From JAUYQR01 sp031415015 (GTDB lineage: Bacteria; Pseudomonadota; Alphaproteobacteria; Rhodobacterales; Rhodobacteraceae), in NCBI GenBank assembly GCA_031415015.1, contig JANOQT010000164.1, positions 1 through 43,666 of the forward strand: DNA of 43,666 nucleotides. The letters run 5' to 3'. The notes under the pieces are model-generated. The model was not told where the DNA came from. It searched no databases and worked only from the letters and a program-made list of their open reading frames with translations. How positions within the stretch are numbered: the stretch's first letter is position 1; each line of letters starts with the position of its first letter. The position numbers and the translations under genes were made by a program. Below, one piece after another: positions 23,190 to 32,152 of the stretch.

Positions 23190-24098
23190 TCAGGCCTGCT
23201 CCACCGGCACGCGGCTTCCTGCCGGAATTGCAACATCACCGTGAAGGACAATCGCCGTCGCTGCCATCGCCTCGGCCAGCCACAGCGCCAGTGTCACTGG
23301 GGCGCTGCCCTGCGGCCCGTCCACCGCATCCAGCACCAGCTTTGACGGGGCCCAGACCACGGTCTGCCCGCGCCGCATCGCCCAGTCGATCTCGGTCCGC
23401 GTCTCCACCACCACACAGCGCGGATCGCGCGCCGCCAGCGCCCAGGCGTTCTGCTCGATGGCCAGAAGGTCGACCCGCCGTTGCGTCGGCTTGTGCCCGG
23501 TCAGCGGGCGCGGCACGTCAGGCAGCCCAACCGTCAGGATCAACGGCAGGCCCCGGCGCTGCAACGCATCCAGCCGGGCCGACAGATCAGCCCCGGAAAT
23601 CGCCGCGTTGTCCAGAAACACCACCAGCGGGTGCATCGCCGTCTCGGCCCCGTCGGCACTCACCCGTGCCACCGGCACTTCGGCCCGCGACCGCACGATC
23701 TCCACCCCCAGCGCATAGGGCCCCACATCCAGCTTTTCGATCCGCACGAAGGCCCGCATCGCCGCCGGTTCGGCCAGCACGCGCTCGGCCACCCGTTCTG
23801 CCAGCGTTTCCAACAGGTTCAACCGCTCAGCCGCCAGTTCCGCCGCAATCGCTTCGGTGATCTTGTCATAGCTGAGGATGCGGTCCACATCATCTTCCAG
23901 CGGTGCAGGTGCAGGCCGCACTTCGACCACCACGTTGAAGCGCAGCCGCTGTTTGTGACCGCGCTCTTGCTGAAACGCCCCGATATCCGCCTCGACCAAA
24001 TGGTCGCGCAGTGAAATCCGGTCGCGCGGGTCGGCCGAAGACGACGCCTCCGCCCGGGCCTCGGGATGCGCGAAGGCAAGCTCGATATCAGTGGTCAT
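23190..24098 (-). CDS. folB: Dihydroneopterin aldolase with C-terminal extension
   Basis: 302 aa, more than twice the usual FolB length of about 120. Residues 26-137 are the FolB domain: DHLVEADIGAFQQERGHKQRLRFNVVVEV, the active-site SYDKITEAI (about 76-84) and Lys122 in RIEKLDVGP, which fits cleavage of dihydroneopterin. Residues about 140-302 (VFLDNAAISGADLS, LTVGLPDVPRPLTGHKPTQRRVDLLAIEQNAWALAARD and more) form a second domain that I do not recognise; fused forms of this length occur in Rhodobacterales. The ATG at 24098 has GGAGTG about 5 nt upstream. First gene of the folB-folP-glmM operon; the sleB-like gene ends 88 nt upstream. Confidence 0.88.
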   Translation of the reverse strand: MTTDIELAFAHPEARAEASSSADPRDRISLRDHLVEADIGAFQQERGHKQRLRFNVVVEVRPAPAPLEDDVDRILSYDKITEAIAAELAAERLNLLETLAERVAERVLAEPAAMRAFVRIEKLDVGPYALGVEIVRSRAEVPVARVSADGAETAMHPLVVFLDNAAISGADLSARLDALQRRGLPLILTVGLPDVPRPLTGHKPTQRRVDLLAIEQNAWALAARDPRCVVVETRTEIDWAMRRGQTVVWAPSKLVLDAVDGPQGSAPVTLALWLAEAMAATAIVLHGDVAIPAGSRVPVEQA

Positions 24099-24186
24099 AA
24101 CCGCACTCCGGGAACCCGCCGTCAGCATAGCGCCCCGGCCCGCGCGCCCTATCTCGCGGGCGGCATCCAGGGCAAGGCCCGCGACA

Positions 24187-24864
24187 TCAGCCGCGCGCAC
24201 CCGGCTGGCGATAAAACACATGCGCCCCGATGGATGCCGTATGGGCAAAGCGCTTCGACCACGACGGTCGCACGTTCTGGGTGTGAAAGTGCGTGGCCCC
24301 CTCGGTCAACAGGCGCGGCGCGCCGTCCAGCATCGCCCGCGCAATCCGGCCAGCCCGGTCCCGCGAAACACCGTCGCCCATCCGGTCGGCCCGGCCGTCA
24401 CACACGTAAGAAAACTGGCATCCGCCGCCGCCCCGCTGTTTGACGACGCCACAAACCGAGCGCGGGTACAGCGGGCTGTCGACGCGGTTCAGGATCACCT
24501 CGGCAACCGCGATCTGCCCTTTCAGGCTTTCACCCCGCGACTCGAAATACAGCGCTTCGGTCAGACACTGCCATTCCGCATCGCCCGCAGGGGCCGTCTG
24601 CACCATCAAGGACGCTTCGGTGATGCCGACCGGCGCCCCGTCCGCCGCTTTGGATTTCACCTTGGGACCTACCGCAATCGCCGACAGCGTCGGATCCGGC
24701 AGGCGCATCAATCGCTGCTTCTCACTTCCAAACAACGCCGTCATCTGACCCGACAGCGTCACCGAGGGATCATTCTTGCCACTCAGGGTCACATCGGCCG
24801 CAGCCACCCCGGCCAGCACGACAGCGCATATCGCCGCCAGCATCAGGTTTCTTCGCATAAACAT
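24187..24864 (-). CDS. SleB/CwlJ-type cell wall hydrolase (Hydrolase_2)
   Basis: 225 aa. A signal peptide (FMRRNLMLAAICAVVLAGVAAA) sends it to the periplasm. The C-terminal domain (about 95-220) carries CLTEALYFESRGES with the catalytic Glu expected in the LYFE segment, QIAVAEVILNRV and QFSYVCDG, the marks of the SleB lytic transglycosylase/amidase-type family active on peptidoglycan. The linker before it (AAIAVGPKVKSKAADG-like) is low in complexity. Two adjacent ATGs (24867 and 24864) are possible; I take 24864 for its spacing to GGAAAG. It is upstream of folB in the same direction; co-transcription is possible. Confidence 0.87.
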   Translation of the reverse strand: MFMRRNLMLAAICAVVLAGVAAADVTLSGKNDPSVTLSGQMTALFGSEKQRLMRLPDPTLSAIAVGPKVKSKAADGAPVGITEASLMVQTAPAGDAEWQCLTEALYFESRGESLKGQIAVAEVILNRVDSPLYPRSVCGVVKQRGGGGCQFSYVCDGRADRMGDGVSRDRAGRIARAMLDGAPRLLTEGATHFHTQNVRPSWSKRFAHTASIGAHVFYRQPGARG

Positions 24865-25046
24865 CATTCGACTTTCCGCTTCATGGGCAGGCCGGCCAAG
24901 GCCCGCTCTGATTTGGCGGGGAGGTAGTCGAATGGGTCGGGGTGGTCCATCGATGTGGCAAATTTGGCACATAAATCGCGCCTTTGTCGGCGGAAACTCG
25001 CCGAAAATCTTAATCTAAAAAGTGAACAAAACCCATCAGAGCGTTG

Positions 25047-27596
25047 TTATGAAATGTTATTCTTCGAATCTCGCAACGCAAGATGCGCTGCCGCCAACCG
25101 CGCCATCGGCACCCGGTAGGGCGAGCACGAGACATAGTCGAACCCCGCCTTCCGGCAGAACTCAATCGATTCGGGGTTGCCACCGTGCTCGCCGCAGATC
25201 GACAAGGTCAGATCATTGCGGGTCTTGCGGCCCCGCTCCGCCCCGATCAGCAGCAACTCACCTACCCCGTCCACGTCCAATATCTGGAACGGGTCTTCCG
25301 GAAACACACCCTGCCGCACATAGGTGTTCATGAACCGCCCGGCATCGTCGCGGCTCAGTCCGTAGGTCATCTGCGTCAGGTCATTGGTTCCGAACGACAA
25401 AAATGATGCATGCTGGGCAATCTCACCGGCCCGCAAGGCCGCGCGCGGGGTTTCCACCATCACCCCCAGCTTGAAGTCGAACTCGGCCTTGGCCTTTGAC
25501 TTCACCATCGCCGCCACCGCGTCGATCCGGGTTTTGACCAGCTCCACCTCACGTTTCGCCGAGACCAGCGGGATCATGATTTCAGGTACCACCGGCGCGC
25601 CGCGACGGGCACTTTCCAGCGTCGCCTCAAAAATCGCCTGCACCTGCATGTCATAGATCTCCGGCAGCACGACCCCCAGCCGCACTCCCCGCATCCCCAG
25701 CATCGGATTCACTTCGGTCAAGGCTTCCGCCCGCCGCACCACCTCGGACAATGGCCGGTCCAACGCTTCGGCCAGTTCCCGCAAGCCTTCGCGCGATTGC
25801 GGCAGGAACTCGTGCAGCGGTGGGTCGAACAGGCGGATGCAGACCGGCAAACCTTGCATGATCTCAAACAGTTGCACGAAATCCGCCCGCTGCATCGGCA
25901 ACAGCCGCGCCAATGCAAGTGCGCGGTCCTGCGGCGTGTCGGCAAAGATCATCTCGCGCATGACGATCAGCCGGTCTTCGTCAAAGAACATGTGTTCCGT
26001 CCGGCACAACCCGATCCCCTGCGCCTCGAACTTCCGCGCGGTTTCCGCATCCGCCGGCGTATCCGCATTGGCCCGGATGCCGATATCGCGCATCTCGTCC
26101 GCCCAACTCAGCAACCTGCGGAAACTGTCGTCCAGCGCCGGCGGCAGCATTTCCGCCGTCCCCGCCAGCGCCTCGCCCTTGGTGCCGTCCAGCGTCACCA
26201 CATCGCCTTCGCGGAACACCCGTCCATCCGCCGCCGTCAGCTTTTTATCCTTCGAATCCAGTCGCATATCTGATGCACCCACCACGCAGGGCAGCCCCAG
26301 CCCGCGCGCAATCACCGCCGCATGGCTGGTCATCCCGCCGCGTTCGGTCAGCACCGCTGCCGCCGAATGCATGCCGCGAATATCCTCCGGCGCGGTTTCC
26401 CGCCGTACCAGAATGCACGCCTCGCCCTTCGACGCACTCGCCTGCGCGGCTTGCGAAGAAAACACCAGTTTCCCCGTCGCCGCCCCAGGGCTGGCCGCAA
26501 TTCCCCGCGCAAACACGTCGCGCGGCCCGCGCGGATCAACCTGATGGTGCAGCAGTTCCGACAGCGCCCGCGGTTCCACCCGCAACACCGCCTCTTCGCG
26601 CGCGATAACCCCGTCTTCGGCCAGCGCCACCGCAATGTGCAGCCCCGCCCGCCCCGACCGCGCCACCTTGACCGCGTCCAGAACCGCCAGACGCCCATCC
26701 TCGACCGTAAACTCGATCTGCATTTCCTCGCGCAGCCGTTCGCGGCACACCGCCCCGTGTGCCACCAGCGTCGCAAACACCTCGGGCGACACATCCTCCA
26801 GCGACGGCCCCCGCACATCGCGCGTCAGATACAGCGCTTCCGTCGTCTTCAGCGCATCGCGGCCCTGCGATTGCCCCAGATACCGCCCGGTAATCTGCCG
26901 CACCCCCGTCACCGGATCGACGAACTGGATCACGCCAGACCCGGAAATCCCCTGCCCGATCCCCTGCGCCATTTCCTGCACCACCAGCCCAAGCGCGGCC
27001 TCTTCCGGCGCGCCCTTGGCTTGGCGCAGCAACCGGGCCGAGGTACCTTCCCAGGCCCGCGCCATACTGCGCAACACCTCTGACAGTTGCACCGCCGGGT
27101 CGGCCGGGAACGGCTCGTCCGTCTCCACCTCGTACTGCCGCAGCACCTCGCGCAGCGCCCCCGGCCCCGGCTTGATGCTGTCAAACACGTCCGGATCCAG
27201 CCGCGCCACATGGATCGCATAGGCCTGCACGAACCGCACGAACAGCGCATCCGCCGCCGTCTCGCCATGGGTTTCCGCCAGCCGCGCGTGGCGTTTGGCG
27301 TTCAGCCCGATGTTCAGGATCGTCGCCGGGCCACCCCAATCGGGGTTGGCAGGGCTGGGCCGGACCGAGATCAGCGGCCCATCGCCGAAATGCTCCAGCA
27401 CCCCGCCCGCATCCACGCCGTGCCCCGCCGCAATCGCCCGCACGGTCGGCGCGGGCAGCGCGACGCTTTTGGGCACCGGCAGCTCAAGCCGCACCAGCCG
27501 TTGCAGGCATTTCGCCCGCCAGCCATGCGTTGCCGTCGCGATCAAAGCCGATGGCTCGATCCGGGCAAACTCGGGAATCGGGTCATGTTTCTGCAC
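25047..27596 (-). CDS. PPDK-like PEP/pyruvate phosphotransfer protein with degenerate ATP-binding domain
   Basis: 849 aa from the GTG at 27596 (AAAGGTG upstream; a further ATG at 27656 lies inside a stem-loop, so I prefer the GTG). The whole pyruvate phosphate dikinase layout is present. The central phospho-His domain has ERGGMTSHAAVIARG with His425, and the C-terminal PEP/pyruvate barrel has RTEHMFF (532-538), SFGTNDLTQ and Cys801 in CGEHGG, all intact. The N-terminal ATP-grasp part is changed: the GGKGANL motif reads HGWRAKC, the SMPGMMDT motif is missing, GEFL...AQGED reads GRYL...SQGRD, and the LQTRxGKR nucleotide motif reads LDAVKVAR. It probably cannot use ATP normally. Last gene of the glyQ operon. 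Confidence 0.85.
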   Translation of the reverse strand: MQKHDPIPEFARIEPSALIATATHGWRAKCLQRLVRLELPVPKSVALPAPTVRAIAAGHGVDAGGVLEHFGDGPLISVRPSPANPDWGGPATILNIGLNAKRHARLAETHGETAADALFVRFVQAYAIHVARLDPDVFDSIKPGPGALREVLRQYEVETDEPFPADPAVQLSEVLRSMARAWEGTSARLLRQAKGAPEEAALGLVVQEMAQGIGQGISGSGVIQFVDPVTGVRQITGRYLGQSQGRDALKTTEALYLTRDVRGPSLEDVSPEVFATLVAHGAVCRERLREEMQIEFTVEDGRLAVLDAVKVARSGRAGLHIAVALAEDGVIAREEAVLRVEPRALSELLHHQVDPRGPRDVFARGIAASPGAATGKLVFSSQAAQASASKGEACILVRRETAPEDIRGMHSAAAVLTERGGMTSHAAVIARGLGLPCVVGASDMRLDSKDKKLTAADGRVFREGDVVTLDGTKGEALAGTAEMLPPALDDSFRRLLSWADEMRDIGIRANADTPADAETARKFEAQGIGLCRTEHMFFDEDRLIVMREMIFADTPQDRALALARLLPMQRADFVQLFEIMQGLPVCIRLFDPPLHEFLPQSREGLRELAEALDRPLSEVVRRAEALTEVNPMLGMRGVRLGVVLPEIYDMQVQAIFEATLESARRGAPVVPEIMIPLVSAKREVELVKTRIDAVAAMVKSKAKAEFDFKLGVMVETPRAALRAGEIAQHASFLSFGTNDLTQMTYGLSRDDAGRFMNTYVRQGVFPEDPFQILDVDGVGELLLIGAERGRKTRNDLTLSICGEHGGNPESIEFCRKAGFDYVSCSPYRVPMARLAAAHLALRDSKNNIS

Positions 27597-27658
27597 TGCA
27601 GCACCTTTTGTCCGCGCGAAGGATACGCGGAAAGTGCTGTCATACAAGCGTGACATGT

Positions 27659-27681
27659 CAGCACAAAGGCGATTTGTGCTG
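27659..27681 (-). other. 9-bp perfect stem-loop ahead of the PPDK-like gene
   Basis: cagcacaaa (27659-27667) pairs with tttgtgctg (27673-27681) around loop ggcga. It lies between the glyS stop and the first in-frame ATG (27656), where a ribosome binding site would be. No U tract, so it may stabilise or separate the two messages. TTGTGC then TATGAC 16 nt later could be a promoter. Confidence 0.55.
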
Positions 27682-27686
27682 AATTA

Positions 27687-29873
27687 TTAGCCTTCGATGC
27701 GGGTCAGGTCCGCCACCCCGGAGCAGATGGAGCGGATACGGCTGAGCAGATTCAACCGGTTGCGCCGGATGATCGCGCTGTCCGCATTCACCTGCACGGC
27801 GGTGAAAAACGCATCCACCGGCCCGCGCAAGCCCGCCATCGCGGCCATAGCCGTCGCAAAATCCTCCGCTTTCATCGCCGGCCCGATCTTCGCCTCCGCA
27901 GCATCCAGCGCCGCAAACAGCGCCCGCTCCTCGTCGGTTTCCGCAAACTTCACATCCGCGCCGTAGGAGTATTCGACGCCATCCTTCGCCTCGGCCTGCG
28001 TCAGGATGTTGCTGGCGCGCTTGTAGCCCTGCAACAGGTTCGCCCCATCCTCGGTCTTCATCACCGCCGCCAGAGCCTCCGCCCGCTTGACGAGCAGCGT
28101 CAGGTCATCGTTGGCGGGCATCGCAAGGCAAGCGTCGATGATGTCGTGCCGGATGCCCTGATCCTTGAGGTAGACCTTGAGGCGGTCATGGAGGAAGGCG
28201 AGAAGGTCAGGCACATTTGCCGATACACGGTGCCCCTGAAACTCGATCAGTGCCTTGCCTCGGGCCACCCCAGAGATAGTCATTCCCGGCACCTTTGAGG
28301 CAGCATCGAGTCGAGCCTGATGTAGTTGATCCAAGAGCAAATCTTGGTGGCGATCCAGCAATGGAATGGGGCCCATACGTACCCCATTCCCCACCACCAA
28401 CCGGATCACCCCCAACGCCGCCCGCCGCAGCGCAAAGGGGTCTTTGCTCCCCGTCGGCTTCTCATCAATCGCCCAGAACCCGGTCAGCGTGTCGATCTTG
28501 TCGGCCAGCGCCACGGCCACCGACACAGGCTCCGCCGGCACCGCGTCCGACGGCCCCAGCGGCGAATAGTGATCGCGTGCGGCCAAAGCCACCGCCTCCG
28601 GCATCCCCGCCGCGCGGGCGTAGTACATGCCCATCAGCCCCTGCAACTCCGGGAACTCGCCGACCATCGCTGACCGCAGGTCTGCCTTGGCCACCCGCGC
28701 CGCCTGTGCGGCCAGCGCCGGATCAGCCCCAACCATCGGCGCAATCTCCGCCGCCAGCGCCGCGATCCGCTCCACCCGCTCCGCCTGCGACCCCAGCTTG
28801 CCGTGGAACGTGACCGCCTTTAGCCCCTCCACCCACTCGCCCATGCCGCCTTTGGCCACCCGCAAGTCATTCTCCCAAAAGAACTTCGCGTCCGACAGCC
28901 GCGCCGACAGCACCTTCTGGTTGCCCTTCAGGATCACCGCCCCACCATCAGCCGCCTCGATATTGGCGACCGTGACAAACCCCACTATTTTTCCAGAATC
29001 GGGCCGCCCCGATTTCGCCCGCACCGAGAAGAACTTCTGATGCTCCCGCATCGAGGTTTGCAGCACCTCCGGCGGCAGGTCCAGAAACTCCGCCCCGATC
29101 CGCCCCATCAGCACCACCGGCCATTCGACCAGCCCCGCCACCTCGGTCAGCAGCCCCGCGTCCGGCACTACGTCCATCCCCGCCGCAAAGGCCGCATTCA
29201 CGGCCCCCTGCCAGATCGCAGCCTCCCGCTCCGCAGAATCCAACACCACAAACGCCCGCTTCAGCTTGACCACATAGTCGTCAAACCCGTGCACCGGAAA
29301 CGGCCCCGCCCCCATGAAGCGGTGCCCCTCGGTCACGTTGCCCGCCACGATCCCGTCCACCGTCAAAGGCACGACCGACGCGCCCGTCTCATCCGACAGC
29401 ACACACAAAATCCGCTGCAACGGCCGCACCCAGCGCAAGGTGCCGTTCCCCCAGCGCATCGACTTCGGCCACGGAAACCCCCGGATCACCCGCTCCAGCA
29501 CCTCCGCCACGATCTCCGCCGCCGCGCGCCCCGGCTTCTCGACCACCGCGTAAAACGTCTCGCCCTTCTTGTCCGCCCGCCGCTCCAGCGCCTCCAGCAC
29601 CAGCCCGGTGGACCGCAAAAACCCCTCCACCGCCGCCGCAGGCGCAGAAGTCGCGGGCCCCTTCCGCTCCTCCCGTACCGCGCGCGACTCCGCCGTCAGC
29701 CCGTCAACCGACAGAACCAGCCGCCGCGGCGTGGAAAACGCCCCCGCCGAGGCATAGGTCAATCCGGCCTCGACCAGCCCATCCGTCACCAGACGCTTCA
29801 GATCGTCCCGCGCGCGCCCCTGCATCCGCGCCGGAATTTCCTCGGAGAACAGTTCAATCAACAGGTCAGGCAT
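27687..29873 (-). CDS. glyS: Glycyl-tRNA synthetase beta subunit
   Basis: 728 aa, usual size. With GlyQ it forms the alpha2-beta2 enzyme that charges tRNA-Gly. The N-terminus MPDLLIELFSEEIPARMQ is diagnostic, with FPWPKSMRWG further on, and the C-terminal DALR-like anticodon-binding region follows. GAGGA lies about 11 nt upstream of the ATG at 29873. Two other genes stand between glyQ and glyS here, in the same direction and closely spaced. The long opposite-strand frames are shadows. Confidence 0.96.
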   Translation of the reverse strand: MPDLLIELFSEEIPARMQGRARDDLKRLVTDGLVEAGLTYASAGAFSTPRRLVLSVDGLTAESRAVREERKGPATSAPAAAVEGFLRSTGLVLEALERRADKKGETFYAVVEKPGRAAAEIVAEVLERVIRGFPWPKSMRWGNGTLRWVRPLQRILCVLSDETGASVVPLTVDGIVAGNVTEGHRFMGAGPFPVHGFDDYVVKLKRAFVVLDSAEREAAIWQGAVNAAFAAGMDVVPDAGLLTEVAGLVEWPVVLMGRIGAEFLDLPPEVLQTSMREHQKFFSVRAKSGRPDSGKIVGFVTVANIEAADGGAVILKGNQKVLSARLSDAKFFWENDLRVAKGGMGEWVEGLKAVTFHGKLGSQAERVERIAALAAEIAPMVGADPALAAQAARVAKADLRSAMVGEFPELQGLMGMYYARAAGMPEAVALAARDHYSPLGPSDAVPAEPVSVAVALADKIDTLTGFWAIDEKPTGSKDPFALRRAALGVIRLVVGNGVRMGPIPLLDRHQDLLLDQLHQARLDAASKVPGMTISGVARGKALIEFQGHRVSANVPDLLAFLHDRLKVYLKDQGIRHDIIDACLAMPANDDLTLLVKRAEALAAVMKTEDGANLLQGYKRASNILTQAEAKDGVEYSYGADVKFAETDEERALFAALDAAEAKIGPAMKAEDFATAMAAMAGLRGPVDAFFTAVQVNADSAIIRRNRLNLLSRIRSICSGVADLTRIEG

Positions 29874-29900
29874 CGGCTTGGTCCTCAAAGGCAAAGGTCA

Positions 29901-30566
29901 TCAGATCCAGTCCAGATTGACGCGGGTCACCGGATGGGCCGCCGCAATCGCCTCACGCAAGGCGGCAAAACGCGGGCGCAAGTCCTTGAACTTGCGCTCA
30001 TGGGTTTCGGCGACGGTCAGCTGGATGTCGTCGAACAGGCTTTGCGCCTGCATCGCTTCCAACAGGTCCAGCTCGGCCCCCTCGATATCCATCTTCACAA
30101 ACGCCACCCGGCCATGTGCTGCAATCAACCCGCGCAGAAACGCCGGGAAATCGATCAGCGGCACGTCGATGCCGTCGCCGCCGATGTTATGCCCGCCCGC
30201 AACAACCGTGCTTTTGACCGACGCAAGGTCGGGGTTGGCATCCCAGTTCGCCGCCCGCATCAGCCGCACAGACCCCGCCGCAACCCCCACCGCCGCCGCA
30301 TGCAGATGCACGTTGGCCGCACCCGCGAACCGTTCGGTAAGCTTGGCCAGGTTATAGGGGTCCGGCTCGAACGCGTGCACGATGGCCCCGGTATCTGCCA
30401 AGGGTCCGGTCACATCGCCCTGATTGGCCCTGCAATCCACCACCACATCGCCGGGCCGCAGCATCGACAAGACGCCCTGCAACATGCCTTCTGCCCGCGC
30501 ATAGCGCAGGTCGCGCTTGTGACGGCGCTTCAGCTTTTGCATCAGGTCGGGGTCCGCGTCCGTCAT
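29901..30566 (-). CDS. FkbM-family methyltransferase
   Basis: 221 aa. Class I SAM-dependent fold with motif I VVVDCRANQGD (41-51), where the usual DxGAN is DCRAN; acidic post-I residue in HAFEPDP; and the FkbM signature FVKMDIEGAELDLLEAM. The family O-methylates sugars, lipids or small molecules. The ATG at 30566 overlaps the stop of the preceding gene as ATGA, so expression is coupled. It lies between the two subunits of glycyl-tRNA synthetase; no obvious substrate link is seen. Confidence 0.88.
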   Translation of the reverse strand: MTDADPDLMQKLKRRHKRDLRYARAEGMLQGVLSMLRPGDVVVDCRANQGDVTGPLADTGAIVHAFEPDPYNLAKLTERFAGAANVHLHAAAVGVAAGSVRLMRAANWDANPDLASVKSTVVAGGHNIGGDGIDVPLIDFPAFLRGLIAAHGRVAFVKMDIEGAELDLLEAMQAQSLFDDIQLTVAETHERKFKDLRPRFAALREAIAAAHPVTRVNLDWI

Positions 30567-31039
30567 TCAAAGCCCGCCGCTGACACCTGATGCCAGGCAA
30601 AGGCGCGCCCGTCCGGGAACACCGCCACCACCCGGTCTACGCCCTTGTGGATGCCCGCCTCCGACAGAAACGCCAGCGCCTCGCCCGTCTCCAGCGCCGC
30701 GCCGATCTTTGCGGCATCAAAGCAGTCGAACCAGCCCGGCGCGTTCAACGGCTCCGCCCGCTCATACACCCGGTAGGTCTCCGACAGCATCGCAAGGCTC
30801 ATCGGCGTGGTGAAACACGCGCGGAACCGGATGGGAGAGCTGTCGCCGTCGATCCCGGTCACGCCCTCGGCCAGAATGGCCTCAGGCACGCCACCCGCCA
30901 CCGGGGTCAGCCTGATCTCGGCCCCCGGCTGAAACACAACCGGCTGATAATACGCATAAACTTGCGTATAATACAGCACAGCGCCACCAATAAGCGCCAC
31001 TACCACGATGAAGCCAACCGCAATCCGCCCCACATTCAC
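30563..31039 (-). CDS. Membrane-anchored protein, DUF6446-like, between glyQ and glyS
   Basis: 158 aa. One N-terminal membrane helix (about 5-24, RIAVGFIVVVALIGGAVLYY) anchors a periplasmic domain with two cysteines (FRACFTTPMS and GWFDCFDAAKI) and LETGEALAFLSE. I recall such proteins between glyQ and glyS in Rhodobacterales, listed as a domain of unknown function (DUF6446, with low certainty). The GTG at 31039 overlaps the glyQ stop as GTGA; the longer frame starting at 31186 would lie wholly inside glyQ and is rejected. The function is unknown. Confidence 0.8.
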   Translation of the reverse strand: MNVGRIAVGFIVVVALIGGAVLYYTQVYAYYQPVVFQPGAEIRLTPVAGGVPEAILAEGVTGIDGDSSPIRFRACFTTPMSLAMLSETYRVYERAEPLNAPGWFDCFDAAKIGAALETGEALAFLSEAGIHKGVDRVVAVFPDGRAFAWHQVSAAGFE

Positions 31040-31971
31040 GCGTCCGCCCCCGCTGGCGTTGCACGGAATGCGTCGGCGCATTTCTTGGCCAAGGCCCGCA
31101 CCCGCCCGATATAGGCCTGCCGCTCCGTCACCGATATCACGCCGCGCGCGTCCAGCAGGTTGAAGACGTGGCTGGCCTTGATGCACTGATCATAGGCCGG
31201 ATGCGCCATCACGATGGTGCGCCCCGCCTTGTCAGGCTGAGCGGCAGTAAGGATACGATCACACTCGGCTTCCGCATCCTTGAAATGCTGGAACAACATG
31301 GCCGTGTCGGCTTGATCGAAGTTATGCCGCGAATACTCCTGTTCGGTTTGCAGGAAAATATCGCCGTACGTCAGCGGGGTCGGGCTGTCAGGATCGTTGA
31401 AGGCCATGTCCATCACATGATCGACGCCCATCACATACATCGCCAATCGCTCCAGCCCGTAGGTCAGCTCGCCACTGACGGGATGGCAATCATGGCCGCC
31501 GACCTGCTGAAAATAGGTGAACTGGCTGACTTCCATCCCGTCGCACCACACCTCCCAGCCCAGACCCCAGGCACCGAGGGTGGGGCTTTCCCAGTCGTCC
31601 TCGACAAAGCGGATGTCATGCACGGCCATGTCGATGCCAATAGCCGCCAGCGACCCCAGATACAGCGCCTGCAGATCGGGGGGCGAGGGTTTGATGATCA
31701 CCTGATACTGATAGTAATGCTGCAACCGGTTCGGGTTCTCGCCGTAGCGCCCATCCGTCGGGCGGCGCGAGGGCTGGACGTAAGCCGCAGCCCATGGCTT
31801 CGACCCCAGACTGCGCAGCGTGGTGGCCGGGTGAAACGTGCCTGCGCCCACCTCCATGTCATAGGGTTGCAGGATGGCGCAGCCCTTCGCCGCCCAATAG
31901 GCCTGAAGCCGCAGGATGATCTCCTGAAAGCTGCGCGGTGTGGCGGTGGGCTGGGGCATGGTCTGGGGCAT
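31036..31971 (-). CDS. glyQ: Glycyl-tRNA synthetase alpha subunit
   Basis: 311 aa. Catalytic subunit of the bacterial heterotetrameric glycyl-tRNA synthetase. It shows SFQEIILRLQAYWAAKGCAILQPYDMEVGAGTFHPATTLR, QPSRRPTDGRYGENPNRLQHYYQ and ELTYGLERLAMY, the class II motifs of this family. The ATG at 31971 or the Met five residues in (31959) could start; neither has a good ribosome binding site. First gene of the glyQ, DUF, fkbM, glyS and PPDK-like transcription unit. Confidence 0.96.
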   Translation of the reverse strand: MPQTMPQPTATPRSFQEIILRLQAYWAAKGCAILQPYDMEVGAGTFHPATTLRSLGSKPWAAAYVQPSRRPTDGRYGENPNRLQHYYQYQVIIKPSPPDLQALYLGSLAAIGIDMAVHDIRFVEDDWESPTLGAWGLGWEVWCDGMEVSQFTYFQQVGGHDCHPVSGELTYGLERLAMYVMGVDHVMDMAFNDPDSPTPLTYGDIFLQTEQEYSRHNFDQADTAMLFQHFKDAEAECDRILTAAQPDKAGRTIVMAHPAYDQCIKASHVFNLLDARGVISVTERQAYIGRVRALAKKCADAFRATPAGADA

Positions 31972-32108
31972 GGGCGAACCTGTGGCAACGCTGTTGCGCT
32001 TTCCCTATCCACTGGGGGGCCAAGGGTCAATTCCCGAACCGGCAGGCGGGGGAGTGTCCGCATGTCCGGCCTTGCGGGACGCGCGGAGACGTACCCGCTT
32101 TCCTCCTG

Positions 32109-32137
32109 GCCCGGAATCAAGGGCGAAGCCCGCCGGG
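32109..32137 (-). repeat. 29-nt dispersed repeat, copy B
   Basis: Exact reverse complement of 5261-5289: gcccggaatc at its left end and gcccgccggg at its right. It lies in the glyQ/secreted-protein divergent gap. Confidence 0.8.
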
Positions 32138-32152
32138 TGTGCCATTGGGTGC

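Noticed and set aside
21872..23860. 662-codon open frame across glmM, folP and folB
   Set aside because: Very rich in Pro, Arg, Ser and His, typical of an opposite-strand shadow; all three genes underneath are clear.
29040..30590. 516-codon open frame opposite glyS and fkbM
   Set aside because: Arg/Pro/His-rich low-complexity translation and no family likeness; glyS and fkbM are confirmed on the other strand.
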